Shown here: positions 6,846 to 14,811 of the stretch, piece after piece
Layout: every line of letters starts with the position of its first letter
Numbering within the stretch: position 1 is the first letter of the stretch
DNA from: Collinsella aerofaciens
GTDB lineage: Bacteria > Actinomycetota > Coriobacteriia > Coriobacteriales > Coriobacteriaceae
Assembly: GCA_905213725.1 (NCBI GenBank)
Contig: CAJMJM010000012.1
Coordinates: 1 to 26,040 of the forward strand
Length of the DNA stretch: 26,040 nucleotides
Direction of reading: 5' to 3'
Notes under the pieces: model-generated
Databases searched by the model: none
The model's input: only the letters and a program-made list of their open reading frames with translations
Told to the model about the DNA's origin: nothing
Translations under genes and position numbers: made by a program

Positions 6846-8789
6846 CTAGAACGTTCCGCCGCCGCCTCCGCCGACGCCGCCACCACCGCCGCCAGAGAAG
6901 CCGCCGCCGCTGCCGCCGCTCGAGCTATCGGAGCTCGAAGCCAGCTCGCGGATGGTCTCGTGATACACATCGTTGAACGAATCGAGCGGAGACTCGTTGC
7001 CGTAGTGATGGTAATACCACCAGTAGCAGGGGTAGTTGTCGTAGAAATCGTCGCTGTTGCGCAGGTCCGCAGGCACGGCCTCGGCCAGCTGTCGCAGCAC
7101 TTCTTTCGAAACGCCCAGGGCAACGCCCATCACCAGCAGCTTGTTCCACAGCACCAAATCGCCCGGGACGGCTTCCTTTAGGCGTGTGAAATCCTCGAGC
7201 CAATGCTTGAGCGCCTTGCAGCGAGCCGCCACCTCGGCGCCCTCCGGCGTAAAGCGGCGGAACGTAAGGCCCACGCCGATACCCACCAGCACAATCGGCA
7301 CCGAGATAACCGCGGCGGTAATGTTCGCCTGTGCGCCATCGGTAAAGAAGATGGATCCCACGGGAACAAAGGCAATCAGGATACCAAGAACCAGGCAAAA
7401 CACCATTGCAACAATGCCGTCTGAGGCAACGTACTCGCTATCGGCCAGCTTGCCCTTAACGGTGTTCTGATAGTCCTCGAGCTTGTCGCCCACGGGTGTA
7501 GCGTGCTGCTTGACGTAGTGCTGCAGCTCGTCGAACGTGCGCGAGCGATCGCCGTTCTCGTCAGGCTTAGTACCGGCAAAGAAGACCTTGAGCACCATGT
7601 GGTCAATGCCCTTGGCCGACTTCCAGCCCGCATCACTCACCGTCACGCGATACGCCTGCTCTTCTTTTTCACGCCCCAACAGACCCTTCTTGGCCTTGGT
7701 CACGGTCGCCTGCTCCAGCTTGATCACACGGTCGTCAGTGAGCTTCATGAGCGTGGCGATATATGCCTGATCGGGCACCTCGTTCCAGCTCATGAGGGCC
7801 GAAAGCACGGCGGGATGGTCGGCCGAAGGCACATCGCGGAAATATTCGTCCTGGAAAAGCGGCTTGGGCTTGCGCTTGCGCAGCTTGAGCATAACGATTG
7901 TGCCGGTAAAGGCCACCGCCGCAACAACACTTAGCACGGCAAGTGCATTGGCAATCATGCGAGCGTGAGCGCGGCGGGCGTTAGCTTCGTCGGCCCATTC
8001 CTTCTCTTCGCTCAGGATCGTTGACATGCGCTCTTCGCCCGAAGCGGCAAGCTGCGGCACCCAGTCGCTAGGGAAGGCGATGCGTGCCTCGGCGAATTCG
8101 CCCTGGTGCACGCAGGGAATGGTATAGGTGACCATGGGCTCGTCCTCATCGAGCGACACGTCGCCCGTCAGCGGACCATGGCCCCATGCGCGGAAGTTAT
8201 CGCCCTTGACGGCCGCCGTCCCGGCAGCGGCATTCGCGAAGCACACTTCCATCTCGACGTCATCGGAATCCGCAGACCAGCCGTCACCTACGAACTTCCA
8301 GTAGAGCTCGGCGGTATCGGCCCAGTTCATAACCGCACCGGTCATGGTGTAGCTCACGTAGTAGATTGCGCTGTCGCCGCTCTCGTGAGGGCTGAACACC
8401 TTAATCCTTACGCCGTCACCGGTCTGCTCGACCGTGTAGACGCCAGAGTCGCCCTTGTTCGCGCTATCGACTTTGTTAAACGCGGTGTCCTCTTCCTCGA
8501 CACTCAGCACGTCGACGCCCGCCGTGCCGCCCTGCTGGTTGGAGCCCGTATTGATCTCCCAAAACACGCCGTTGATGTCGTCGTCGAAATCAAACTGGCG
8601 TCCCTCGACAACGGTCAGCGATCCATCGGCCTCGACCGTGGCACTGATATAGGTCTGGGTCATGGAGTAGCCGTCGGCGTGCGCGGCGACAGGCAGCAGC
8701 AACAACGCAAGCGCGACGAGCACGCAGACGGAAGCGAATCGCGCAAACAGGTGGCGCTGCCGGCTGACTTTGGCGGCGAGGGTGTTCAT
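6846..8789 (-). CDS. DUF2207-family membrane protein with glycine-rich tail
   Basis: A 647-residue envelope protein. A signal peptide (about residues 1-38, hydrophobic core CVLVALALLLLPVAAHA) is followed by a DUF2207 extracytoplasmic beta domain (about 40-245) with YISATVEADGSLTVVEGRQF and INGVFWEIN. A membrane helix lies at about 278-303, then a cytoplasmic segment, then two more helices (about 458-480 and 488-511). The tail is strongly glycine-rich (about 618-647) and ends in GGGGGGTF, as is common in DUF2207 proteins, where it may be a flexible or sorting tail. The family function is not established. I chose the ATG at 8787-8789 because AAAGGA lies upstream and the signal peptide then starts properly; an upstream ATG at 8858 would add 23 residues. 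The gene stands alone, flanked by the two copies of the 42-nt repeat. Confidence 0.88.
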   Translation of the reverse strand: MNTLAAKVSRQRHLFARFASVCVLVALALLLLPVAAHADGYSMTQTYISATVEADGSLTVVEGRQFDFDDDINGVFWEINTGSNQQGGTAGVDVLSVEEEDTAFNKVDSANKGDSGVYTVEQTGDGVRIKVFSPHESGDSAIYYVSYTMTGAVMNWADTAELYWKFVGDGWSADSDDVEMEVCFANAAAGTAAVKGDNFRAWGHGPLTGDVSLDEDEPMVTYTIPCVHQGEFAEARIAFPSDWVPQLAASGEERMSTILSEEKEWADEANARRAHARMIANALAVLSVVAAVAFTGTIVMLKLRKRKPKPLFQDEYFRDVPSADHPAVLSALMSWNEVPDQAYIATLMKLTDDRVIKLEQATVTKAKKGLLGREKEEQAYRVTVSDAGWKSAKGIDHMVLKVFFAGTKPDENGDRSRTFDELQHYVKQHATPVGDKLEDYQNTVKGKLADSEYVASDGIVAMVFCLVLGILIAFVPVGSIFFTDGAQANITAAVISVPIVLVGIGVGLTFRRFTPEGAEVAARCKALKHWLEDFTRLKEAVPGDLVLWNKLLVMGVALGVSKEVLRQLAEAVPADLRNSDDFYDNYPCYWWYYHHYGNESPLDSFNDVYHETIRELASSSDSSSGGSGGGFSGGGGGGVGGGGGGTF

Positions 8790-8910
8790 AGGCACATCCT
8801 TTGTCTGTAAAACCAACAGCGCCATTGTCCCACGTTTGCGGGTACGCATGACGAACATCTAGGCGACCGGAGCGCCAAACGGGATGAAAGTCACACCCGC
8901 ACCCCAACAG

Positions 8911-8952
8911 CCAGTCATTGGGGACGTTCTTAAATGACCAGTCATTAGGGAC
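8911..8952. repeat. 42-nt paired repeat, copy 2 (5' side of the DUF2207 gene)
   Basis: CCAGTCATTGGGGAC (8911-8925) is repeated as CCAGTCATTAGGGAC (8938-8952), a 27-base period. The second unit overlaps a small palindrome, AATGAC and GTCATT around CA (8933-8946). It is the partner of the repeat at 6723-6764. Confidence 0.7.
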
Positions 8953-9132
8953 ACCCTTGGCATGGCCTGCGCCAGCAATAGATACCACTTCACAGCTCCG
9001 TCACAGGTGTAGCGGCTTTGTGTGGGCGCGGCATGCGCTGACTGAGCCGCCAGCCGAGGGGCATAAAGTAGTTGAGCGAAAACGGTTTGCCCCTTTGCCG
9101 TTCGCTCGAGGATCATGTCCCCCTTTTCCGCG

Positions 9133-9168
9133 GAAACCCCGGCAGTTGCGAAGAGCTGCCGGGGTTTC
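9133..9168 (+). terminator. Strong hairpin, probable terminator upstream of gluQ
   Basis: The perfect 13-base arms GAAACCCCGGCAG (9133-9145) and CTGCCGGGGTTTC (9156-9168) enclose a 10-base loop. The plus-strand trailer is T-rich only in part (TGTCGTTTGT). No plus-strand gene precedes it within 2 kb, which is why a small RNA is suspected. Confidence 0.55.
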
Positions 9169-9291
9169 TGTCGTTTGTGAGGCTAAGTCGGTACGCAGCG
9201 ATCGAGACCTTGAGCCGCAAACCCACCGTGCGCAATGCGCACCGCCGCCAACTTGTGAGCGCGGCAACGCCTTCCCTGCCAAGCCCCGCGC

Positions 9292-9297
9292 TATACT
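9292..9297 (+). promoter_or_regulatory. -10 box placing gluQ transcription start at its ATG
   Basis: TATACT lies seven bases before the ATG at 9305, so the expected start of transcription falls on or next to the start codon. No Shine-Dalgarno sequence is present between them. This fits a leaderless message. The -35 region is poor. Confidence 0.5.
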
Positions 9298-9304
9298 CAT
9301 CCGC

Positions 9305-10306
9305 ATGGATATCAAAACACGCAACATAGCAACGCCCGCCGCGGACGCACCAGCAACGGCAGTGCCCACCCCCGTCGTGGGCCGCTTTGCCCCGTCGCCC
9401 TCGGGCCGCATGCACTTGGGCAACGTGTTCAGCTGCCTGTGCGCATGGCTTTCGGCCCGCAGCCAGGGCGGCAGCATCGTGTTGCGTATCGAGGACCTGG
9501 ACGATCGCTGCAAGCGCCCGGAACTTGCCGCTCAACTGATTGACGATCTGACCTGGCTGGGGCTCGAGTGGGACGAAGGCCCCTACTACCAGCACGATCG
9601 CCTGGATCTGTACGAGGACGCCCTGCGCCAGCTGCAAGACGCCGGCCTCACCTATCCCTGTTTTTGCACGCGTGCCGAACTCCACGCCGCGAGCGCGCCG
9701 CACGCCAGCGACGGCACGCCCATCTACCGCGGCGCCTGCAGAGGTCTTTCTGCTGATGAAATCACCCGCCGCAGTGCCCTGCGTGCTCCGGCCACGCGCC
9801 TGCGCGTGCCCACCGTCGACGACCTCGCCAGCGACGTGATCGAATTCGTGGACCGCACGTACGGAGCCCAATGCGAAGCACTCGCCACCGAGTGCGGTGA
9901 CTTTTTGGTGCGCCGCAGCGACGGCGTGTTTGCCTATCAGCTGGCCGTGGTGGTCGACGACGCTGCCATGGGCGTCACCGAGATCGTACGCGGATGCGAC
10001 CTGCTTGGTTCCACGCCGCGCCAGATCTATCTGCAACATCTGCTGGGACTGCCCACGCCGCACTACGCGCACATTCCGCTGCTCATGTCACCGGACGGCC
10101 GCCGCCTTTCCAAGCGCGATCGCGATCTGGACCTGGGCGAGCTCCGCACCCGCTTTGGCACACCCGAGGCACTGTTGGGATGGCTCGCCGGGCAAACAGG
10201 CATCGCGCCGGACACCACGCCGCGTACCGCCGAGCAGCTGGTCGAGCACTTTAGCTGGGACGTCATCCGCGCGCATCGGGAGAACATCACTGTAACGGTC
10301 GAGTAG
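9305..10306 (+). CDS. gluQ: Glutamyl-Q tRNA(Asp) synthetase
   Basis: A 333-residue paralogue of the glutamyl-tRNA synthetase catalytic domain. It has the HIGH-type motif RFAPSPSGRMHLGNV (about 27-41), RIEDLDD, the zinc-ligand cluster CFC with a later YRGAC (usual for GluQ-RS), DDAAMGVTEIVRGCDLLGSTPRQIYLQ, and the KMSKS-type RLSKRDRDLDL. The anticodon-binding domain of true GluRS is absent, and the length is close to E. coli YadB. The enzyme attaches glutamate to the queuosine base of tRNA(Asp). The first 20 residues or so (Ala/Thr/Pro-rich) are an extra tail. The frame is open upstream to 8918, but the ATG at 9305 is favoured because the upstream part lacks family similarity and a TATACT lies seven bases before it. 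Confidence 0.93.
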   Translation: MDIKTRNIATPAADAPATAVPTPVVGRFAPSPSGRMHLGNVFSCLCAWLSARSQGGSIVLRIEDLDDRCKRPELAAQLIDDLTWLGLEWDEGPYYQHDRLDLYEDALRQLQDAGLTYPCFCTRAELHAASAPHASDGTPIYRGACRGLSADEITRRSALRAPATRLRVPTVDDLASDVIEFVDRTYGAQCEALATECGDFLVRRSDGVFAYQLAVVVDDAAMGVTEIVRGCDLLGSTPRQIYLQHLLGLPTPHYAHIPLLMSPDGRRLSKRDRDLDLGELRTRFGTPEALLGWLAGQTGIAPDTTPRTAEQLVEHFSWDVIRAHRENITVTVE

Positions 10307-10321
10307 CCAGCCACCCCGCCT

Positions 10322-11047
10322 CTACGCAACATCCCAGGGCTGGAGTTCGTCGCCCAAGCGAACGATGCAGTCGTAGAGCACGGTGTGACGCTCGGCCGGG
10401 TTGGTATCCCGATGAAAATGCCCGTAGTACCAGCGCTTGTAGTCCAAGCGGTCTTCCAGCTCATCGAAAAATGCCGTAAGCCGATCAACGGAGGGGCAAT
10501 TCCAGCCGGACGCTGGATAAAGCGTGGACGAAAGCATGCGCGTAGAGCAGGTGTGAGTGATCACGTAGTCGACCGTCCAGCCCACGCTGTCGAGCTTTGC
10601 CCGCGCCTCCTCAAAGTTGCGCTCGTCCGGCAGCTCCTGCGGCCACCAGCTGGAATACGGAATGCGGTATTCCTTGTCCACGCTCGTGGCGCCGCCCATG
10701 GTAAAGACCGTTGAGCCGTCGAGCTCAAAAACCTCGCCGCGCGTCAGGCGCCGTATGGGCGAGGTATCCGACAGGCGCTGCGTCAGCCCACCGTGCCACA
10801 ACTCCATGGGGCGTTCCGCCCAGTGATCGAAACGCTCGTGGTTGCCGTCGACAAACAGCACGGTGTAGGGGCGCGACTCCAGCCAAGCAATATCGGCACA
10901 ATCCTCGGTAGAAAAGTCCCAGGGAAAGCCAAAGTCGCCCGCGATGATGAGATAGTCGTCGCTCGCCAGGCTATCCCCAAGCTCCCAATCGCGGAGCTTT
11001 TGCATGTCAGCGCCGCCATGAATATCGCCTGTTACATAGACCGTCAT
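10322..11047 (-). CDS. Calcineurin-like metallophosphoesterase
   Basis: A 241-residue protein with the full metallophosphoesterase signature in order: YVTGDIHGG (metal-binding Asp and His) at the N terminus, IIAGDFGFPWD, FVDGNHERFD, a THTC histidine in the middle, and WYYGHFHRD near the C terminus. The family covers phosphodiesterases, phosphoprotein phosphatases and nucleotidases; nothing here fixes the substrate. The start is taken as the ATG at 11045-11047 because MTVYVTGDIHG is the usual family N terminus and AGGGAAGTGG lies upstream; a start at 11083 would add 12 residues. It is convergent with gluQ, with only 15 bases between the stops. Confidence 0.88.
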   Translation of the reverse strand: MTVYVTGDIHGGADMQKLRDWELGDSLASDDYLIIAGDFGFPWDFSTEDCADIAWLESRPYTVLFVDGNHERFDHWAERPMELWHGGLTQRLSDTSPIRRLTRGEVFELDGSTVFTMGGATSVDKEYRIPYSSWWPQELPDERNFEEARAKLDSVGWTVDYVITHTCSTRMLSSTLYPASGWNCPSVDRLTAFFDELEDRLDYKRWYYGHFHRDTNPAERHTVLYDCIVRLGDELQPWDVA

Positions 11048-11132
11048 CGGATTACCACTTCCCTGTAAGTCGCTAGCCCACATTCTGCACGATCACTAAG
11101 TCAACCGTTCCAGCCCTTCCATCCTTTGGGAC

Positions 11133-11372
11133 CTACCCCTCGCTCTTCCATCCAAACGGGTCAAACACCCAAAAGATCAGATCGAGCACGCCGCCGGTCA
11201 TCGTGGCGCCGGCAAGAGCCATGCAAACATGCAGAAAGCTGGCACTTCGGAGCACGTCGAACGGCCCCAGAACAGCCAACAGCGCGACCGCTGCGCCGGC
11301 TACGCACAGCGCGAGGCACGGCCCCGCGTCCTTAACGCACTTCTTTGCGAGATGCTTTGCGTTGTCACTCAT
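11133..11372 (-). CDS. Small two-helix membrane protein
   Basis: A 79-residue protein, not recognised by family. After a charged N terminus (MSDNAKHLAKKCVKDAG) come two hydrophobic helices, about residues 17-40 and 48-68, and a short polar end, FDPFGWKSEG. The ATG at 11370-11372 is preceded by AAGGAG at 10 bases, which favours it over an upstream in-frame ATG at 11522 whose extra 50 residues look like non-coding sequence. It precedes the metallophosphoesterase gene on the same strand with an 85-base gap, so co-transcription is possible. Confidence 0.6.
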   Translation of the reverse strand: MSDNAKHLAKKCVKDAGPCLALCVAGAAVALLAVLGPFDVLRSASFLHVCMALAGATMTGGVLDLIFWVFDPFGWKSEG

Positions 11373-11730
11373 CGGTATCGAACTCCTTAGAGGGTCGTTG
11401 TTCAGACGCATGCCGCCGCGGCAGAGCGGGGCGGCAGGGTAAGTGTCACATGCTGTGCGGACATCAATGGAGAAACCGCCTGCTCGACCAACCTTTGACG
11501 CCGTTTTGCACCGGCACCACATCCCCCGCTATCGAGGTCTAATACTTTTCCCACCGCCACCCAAAAACTCATCCAACGTTAATCTTGGCTCAAGAATCGC
11601 TTAATCTATAACCTGCACTATAGAGTTCGACCAAGGGCGGGGCGGCGCCGCGCAACGCAGACCGCCGAACGCAACGCTCGCGCCCGGGCAAATCGTCCGG
11701 CGTCGCGCCCATCGAACGAAAGGACAGGTC
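11373..11730. promoter_or_regulatory. Divergent intergenic region with a promoter for the DUF4342/two-component operon
   Basis: A 358-base gap between divergent genes. On the plus strand TTGGCT (11585-11590) and TATAAC (11607-11612), spaced by 16 bases, form a good vegetative-type promoter for the gene at 11731, giving a leader of roughly 110 bases. No riboswitch or protein-coding frame with support was seen in the rest. Confidence 0.5.
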
Positions 11731-12273
11731 ATGGACGACCTCGAAAAAGTTGAAACCATCCGCACCAAGTGCAACGTGAGCTACACCGATGCCAAGGCCG
11801 CGCTCGACGCCGCCGACGGCAACGTTTTGGACGCCATCATTTGGCTCGAGTCGCAGGGCAAGACGCAGACCACGTCGGCGCACGCCGCCACCGAGTCCGC
11901 GCCAGTCGATGAGCCCTCAGCCGAGATGGTCGCCGCGCAGGCCGCCTACGAGAAGTCGAGCGAAAAGACCGACTTCTCCAAGAAGATGGACAGCGTATGG
12001 GAGTACCTCAAAAAGCTCTTCCGCCTGAGCCTGGACACCAAGTTTATCGCCACGCGCCGCGATGCGATCATCCTCAACATCCCCATCCTGATCCCCATCA
12101 TCGCCCTGTTTGCCTGGGGCGCTACGATTTGGCTGATGCTGATTGGCCTGTTCTTTGGCATGCGCTACCGCATCGACAGCGACGGCGACGTGCCCGGCAG
12201 CATCAACAACCTTATGAATCACGCCGCTGATGCCGCGGACGACATCAAGCAAAATCTGAACGACGACAAGTAA
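11731..12273 (+). CDS. UBA-like/DUF4342 membrane protein
   Basis: A 180-residue protein. Residues about 1-41 form a UBA-like three-helix domain (VETIRTKCNVSYTDAKAALD, then AADGNVLDAIIWLES), as in the N-terminal part of EF-Ts. A polar Ala/Ser/Glu linker is followed by the DUF4342 core, with WEYLKKLFRLS and two adjacent hydrophobic helices (about 111-146) ending in GMRYRID. The family function is unknown. A good binding site (AAAGGA) precedes the ATG. The response regulator gene begins 18 bases after its stop, so the three genes 11731-14350 form an operon; the protein may be a membrane sensor or accessory for that two-component system, which is inference. Confidence 0.85.
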   Translation: MDDLEKVETIRTKCNVSYTDAKAALDAADGNVLDAIIWLESQGKTQTTSAHAATESAPVDEPSAEMVAAQAAYEKSSEKTDFSKKMDSVWEYLKKLFRLSLDTKFIATRRDAIILNIPILIPIIALFAWGATIWLMLIGLFFGMRYRIDSDGDVPGSINNLMNHAADAADDIKQNLNDDK

Positions 12274-12291
12274 TCGCAGACGGGGGCACGC

Positions 12292-13071
12292 ATGGCACGG
12301 ATCCTGATCGTAGAGGACGAGGAGAAAATCGCCCGCTTTGTGACGCTCGAGCTGGAGCACGAGGGCTACCAGGTGGAGCACGCCGCCGACGGCCGCACCG
12401 CCGTGGACCTGGCGCTGGAGCGCGACTACGATCTGATTCTGCTCGACGTGTTGTTGCCGCAGCTCAACGGCATGGAGGTCCTGCGGCGCGTACGCAAGCA
12501 CAAGGATGTGCCGGTGATTATGGTCACCGCGCGAGATGCCGTGATGGACAAGGTGGCCGGGCTCGATGCCGGCGCCGACGATTACCTGACCAAGCCGTTT
12601 GCGATTGAGGAGTTGTTCGCACGGATCCGCGTTGCGCTGAAGCGCTCGGAGGCCGTGCGGGCGGCTTCGGGCGTTGGCGGCGTTGGGACGGGCGCGGCAG
12701 GCGGCACGGGTGTCGGCGCCACTGCGATGCCCCCGGTCAGTGACTCGACCCAGGTTTCCGCCTCGCTCTCCCCCGCCACGCTCGCCGTGGGCTCGGTTGC
12801 GCTCGACCCCGACCGCCGCGAAGTCACGGTCGGCGGCTCGCCCATTGCGCTCACGGCCCGCGAGTTCGATGTCCTCGCCCTGCTTATGGCGCATGCCGAG
12901 ACCGTGCTCACGCGCGAACGCATCGCGCACGAAGCGCTGGGCTACGAATACATGGGCGACACCAACAACGTCGACGTGCACATCGCGCATCTACGCGCCA
13001 AGATCGAGGACGCCGGCGGCGCCCGCATCATCCAGACCGTGCGCGGGGTGGGCTATGTCTGCCGCGCGTAA
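12292..13071 (+). CDS. OmpR-family response regulator with an unusually long linker
   Basis: A 259-residue regulator. The receiver domain (about 1-117) has EDEE at 8-11, phosphoacceptor Asp52 in LLDVLLPQLNG, Thr79 and Lys101 in LTKPFA. The winged-helix domain (about 165-259) has LTAREFDVLALLMAHAETVLTRE and ends in the typical VRGVGYVCRA. Between them lies a Gly/Ala/Thr/Ser-rich linker of about 45 residues (121-165) that is much longer than the usual 10-20 and looks disordered. It overlaps the start of the kinase gene by 17 bases, so the pair is translationally coupled. It probably controls its own operon or envelope genes; no target site was identified. Confidence 0.93.
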   Translation: MARILIVEDEEKIARFVTLELEHEGYQVEHAADGRTAVDLALERDYDLILLDVLLPQLNGMEVLRRVRKHKDVPVIMVTARDAVMDKVAGLDAGADDYLTKPFAIEELFARIRVALKRSEAVRAASGVGGVGTGAAGGTGVGATAMPPVSDSTQVSASLSPATLAVGSVALDPDRREVTVGGSPIALTAREFDVLALLMAHAETVLTRERIAHEALGYEYMGDTNNVDVHIAHLRAKIEDAGGARIIQTVRGVGYVCRA

Positions 13072-14350
13072 CGCCGAGGCCAAGCGCGTCACCTCCATCG
13101 CCCGCGCCATCAACTGGAGCTATATGTGGCGCCGCCTGATGAGCTACGTCTGGCTCGATCTGTTGCTGGTGGTGATTGCGGCGGCGATCCTCGTCTATGG
13201 ATACAACCAGACACTGCCCGACAGCGCGTTTACCGCAGGATGGATCCCCGGCGCCACCGTTCGCGGCATGTCGCTGAAGCCCGCGCGCGGCTGGGACCTG
13301 ACAACGCTCACCTATACCGTCGAGCTTGCGCGTACCACCAAGACCTTCCCCCTCGCGCAGGACCTCATCGCACTTTGGCCCCTCTATATCGTTGTTGTAG
13401 GTTGGCAGGTCATCAGCATGCTCGATATGCTCGGCGGCGCTCGCCGTGTGCGCCGCACCATGGCGCCGCTCAACGACCTGGCCCTGCGCGTGGACGAGCT
13501 CGGCCGCATGCAGCTCTCCGGCGGCAAGATGGAAACGCTGGAGCAAGCCATCGAGCGCGCGAGCGTCGACTCGCCGAGCGTCACCACCGGCGACGCCGAC
13601 CTGGCAAGCATCGAGGTCGCACTCAACCGCCTGCTGCGCCAGATGCAAGAGGCCAAGCTGCAGCAGATGCGCTTTGTCAACGATGCAAGCCACGAGCTGC
13701 GCACGCCCATCGCGGTGATTCAGGGCTACGTGAACATGCTCGACCGCTGGGGCAAAGACGACCCGGACGTGCTGGCGGAATCCATCGCGTCCCTCAAGGC
13801 CGAAAGCGAGCACATGCAGGAGCTCGTGGAGCAGCTGCTGTTTTTGGCGCGCGGCGATGCCGGGCGCACGGTCCTGCGGCGTGCGCATACCAACCTGGCT
13901 GCACTGGTCGGCGAGGTTTGCGCAGAATCGCAGATGATCGATGCCGGGCACACGTATCGGCTGGCCTTTGACGCTGCGCTTATCAGCGACCCGCGCTGCG
14001 ACGCGTCCGTCGATGTCGCGCTCGTGAAGCAGGCTCTGCGCGTGATCGTGCAAAACGCCGCCAAGTATTCGGACGCGGGCACGCCCATCTCGTTTGGCGT
14101 AGCGCCGGATGCGGGCGCGGGCACGATCGACATAAGCGTTGAGGACGAGGGCATCGGCATGAACCAGGAATCCGCAGCTCACGCGTTCGAGCGGTTCTAC
14201 CGCGCCGACAACGCGCGCGATGCCGGAGCGCAGGGCTCGGGCCTGGGGCTCGCCATCGCCAAGTGGATCGTCGATAGCCACGGCGGCGTCATCGGCGTGA
14301 CCTCGGTCGAGGGCGTCGGCAGCCGCTTTACGATTCGCCTGCCGCGGTAG
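13055..14350 (+). CDS. Sensor histidine kinase partner of the 12.3-kb regulator
   Basis: A 431-residue kinase with the classical layout: membrane helix at about 30-50, an extracytoplasmic loop of some 53 residues, a second helix at about 104-125, then a HAMP-like linker. The H box is FVNDASHELRTPIAVIQGYV with His near 213, the N box VIVQNAAKYSDAG, the G1 box VEDEGIGM, the F box FERFYRADNARD and the G2 box GSGLGLAIAKWIVDSHGG. The ATG at 13055-13057 is preceded by GGGGTGG and lies 17 bases inside the regulator gene. The frame is open further upstream but that part only reads the regulator gene out of frame. The small sensor loop leaves the stimulus open. Confidence 0.93.
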   Translation: MSAARNAEAKRVTSIARAINWSYMWRRLMSYVWLDLLLVVIAAAILVYGYNQTLPDSAFTAGWIPGATVRGMSLKPARGWDLTTLTYTVELARTTKTFPLAQDLIALWPLYIVVVGWQVISMLDMLGGARRVRRTMAPLNDLALRVDELGRMQLSGGKMETLEQAIERASVDSPSVTTGDADLASIEVALNRLLRQMQEAKLQQMRFVNDASHELRTPIAVIQGYVNMLDRWGKDDPDVLAESIASLKAESEHMQELVEQLLFLARGDAGRTVLRRAHTNLAALVGEVCAESQMIDAGHTYRLAFDAALISDPRCDASVDVALVKQALRVIVQNAAKYSDAGTPISFGVAPDAGAGTIDISVEDEGIGMNQESAAHAFERFYRADNARDAGAQGSGLGLAIAKWIVDSHGGVIGVTSVEGVGSRFTIRLPR

Positions 14351-14369
14351 GAAGCCCCTCGGCATAAAT

Positions 14370-14405
14370 AAAGGGATAGGGCCACGCAGCCCTATCCCTT
14401 TTTGC
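14370..14405. terminator. Bidirectional terminator between convergent genes
   Basis: The perfect 12-base arms AAAGGGATAGGG (14370-14381) and CCCTATCCCTTT (14390-14401) enclose an 8-base loop and are followed by a T run on the plus strand. On the minus strand TTTATTTAT follows, so it can end both the kinase operon and the VOC gene. Confidence 0.9.
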
Positions 14406-14425
14406 TAGCTATGACAGCTTGTGCG

Positions 14426-14800
14426 CTACTCGCGGCACAGGTGCACGGCGAAGCCGGCGAACTCGCGCTTAAAGTACACGAGCTTGGTACCACCGTCGGG
14501 TAGCAGCGCGCGCGACTCCTCGTTGACCTCGAGCCCGCGCTCGGCAAACCACTTCTCAGCTGCATCGATGTCGTTAACGGCAAAGCCGATGTGGCCTTTG
14601 GTGCCACGACCGTTCTGCTTCATGACCTCGACCAGCGAATCGTTGAAGTACGAAACCGGGGTCTCGATAACAGGCAGGCCCATCATCGTCGAGAACAGCT
14701 CCGCGATCTCCAGGGCGTCTGCCGGGTCGGCGGCGTTAATGCCCACATGGGCAACGCGCATGCCAAAGAGCTCGACCGGGTTGACGTTCTGCTCACTCAT
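14426..14800 (-). CDS. VOC/glyoxalase-family protein
   Basis: A 124-residue single-domain member of the vicinal oxygen chelate superfamily. MRVAHVGINAADPADALEIAELFSTMMG carries the first metal-type His, GHIGFAVNDIDAAEKWF the second, and LVYFKREFAGFAVHL the C-terminal strand. It resembles methylmalonyl-CoA epimerase/glyoxalase-like folds, but the reaction is unknown. The start is the ATG at 14798-14800; the frame is open further upstream, but that part reads the EIIB gene out of frame. It follows the EIIB gene by 11 bases and is surely in the same operon, which hints at a role with a sugar or sugar-phosphate entering through that PTS. Confidence 0.85.
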   Translation of the reverse strand: MSEQNVNPVELFGMRVAHVGINAADPADALEIAELFSTMMGLPVIETPVSYFNDSLVEVMKQNGRGTKGHIGFAVNDIDAAEKWFAERGLEVNEESRALLPDGGTKLVYFKREFAGFAVHLCRE

Positions 14801-14811
14801 ACAGGCAGTGC

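Larger units (their letters stand above)
8953..9304 (+). other. Intergenic region upstream of gluQ with two hairpins; possible small RNA
   Basis: This stretch has no convincing protein gene. It holds a TTGGCA (8957-8962) and TAGATA (8979-8984) pair spaced by 16 bases that could be a weak promoter, a hairpin at 9074-9107 (GAGCGAA with TTCGCTC), and a strong hairpin at 9133-9168. Together these could make a small RNA of about 180 nt; no known RNA family was recognised. The distal part (9170-9290) shows nothing notable until the gluQ -10 box. Confidence 0.3.

Noticed and set aside
9113..10072. Minus-strand open frame (319 codons) across gluQ
   Set aside because: Antisense to gluQ, no motif and no start signal.
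13028..14365. Long minus-strand open frame (445 codons) across the second histidine kinase
   Set aside because: Antisense to a kinase with all its boxes intact; Arg/His/Ala-rich composition, no recognisable domain.
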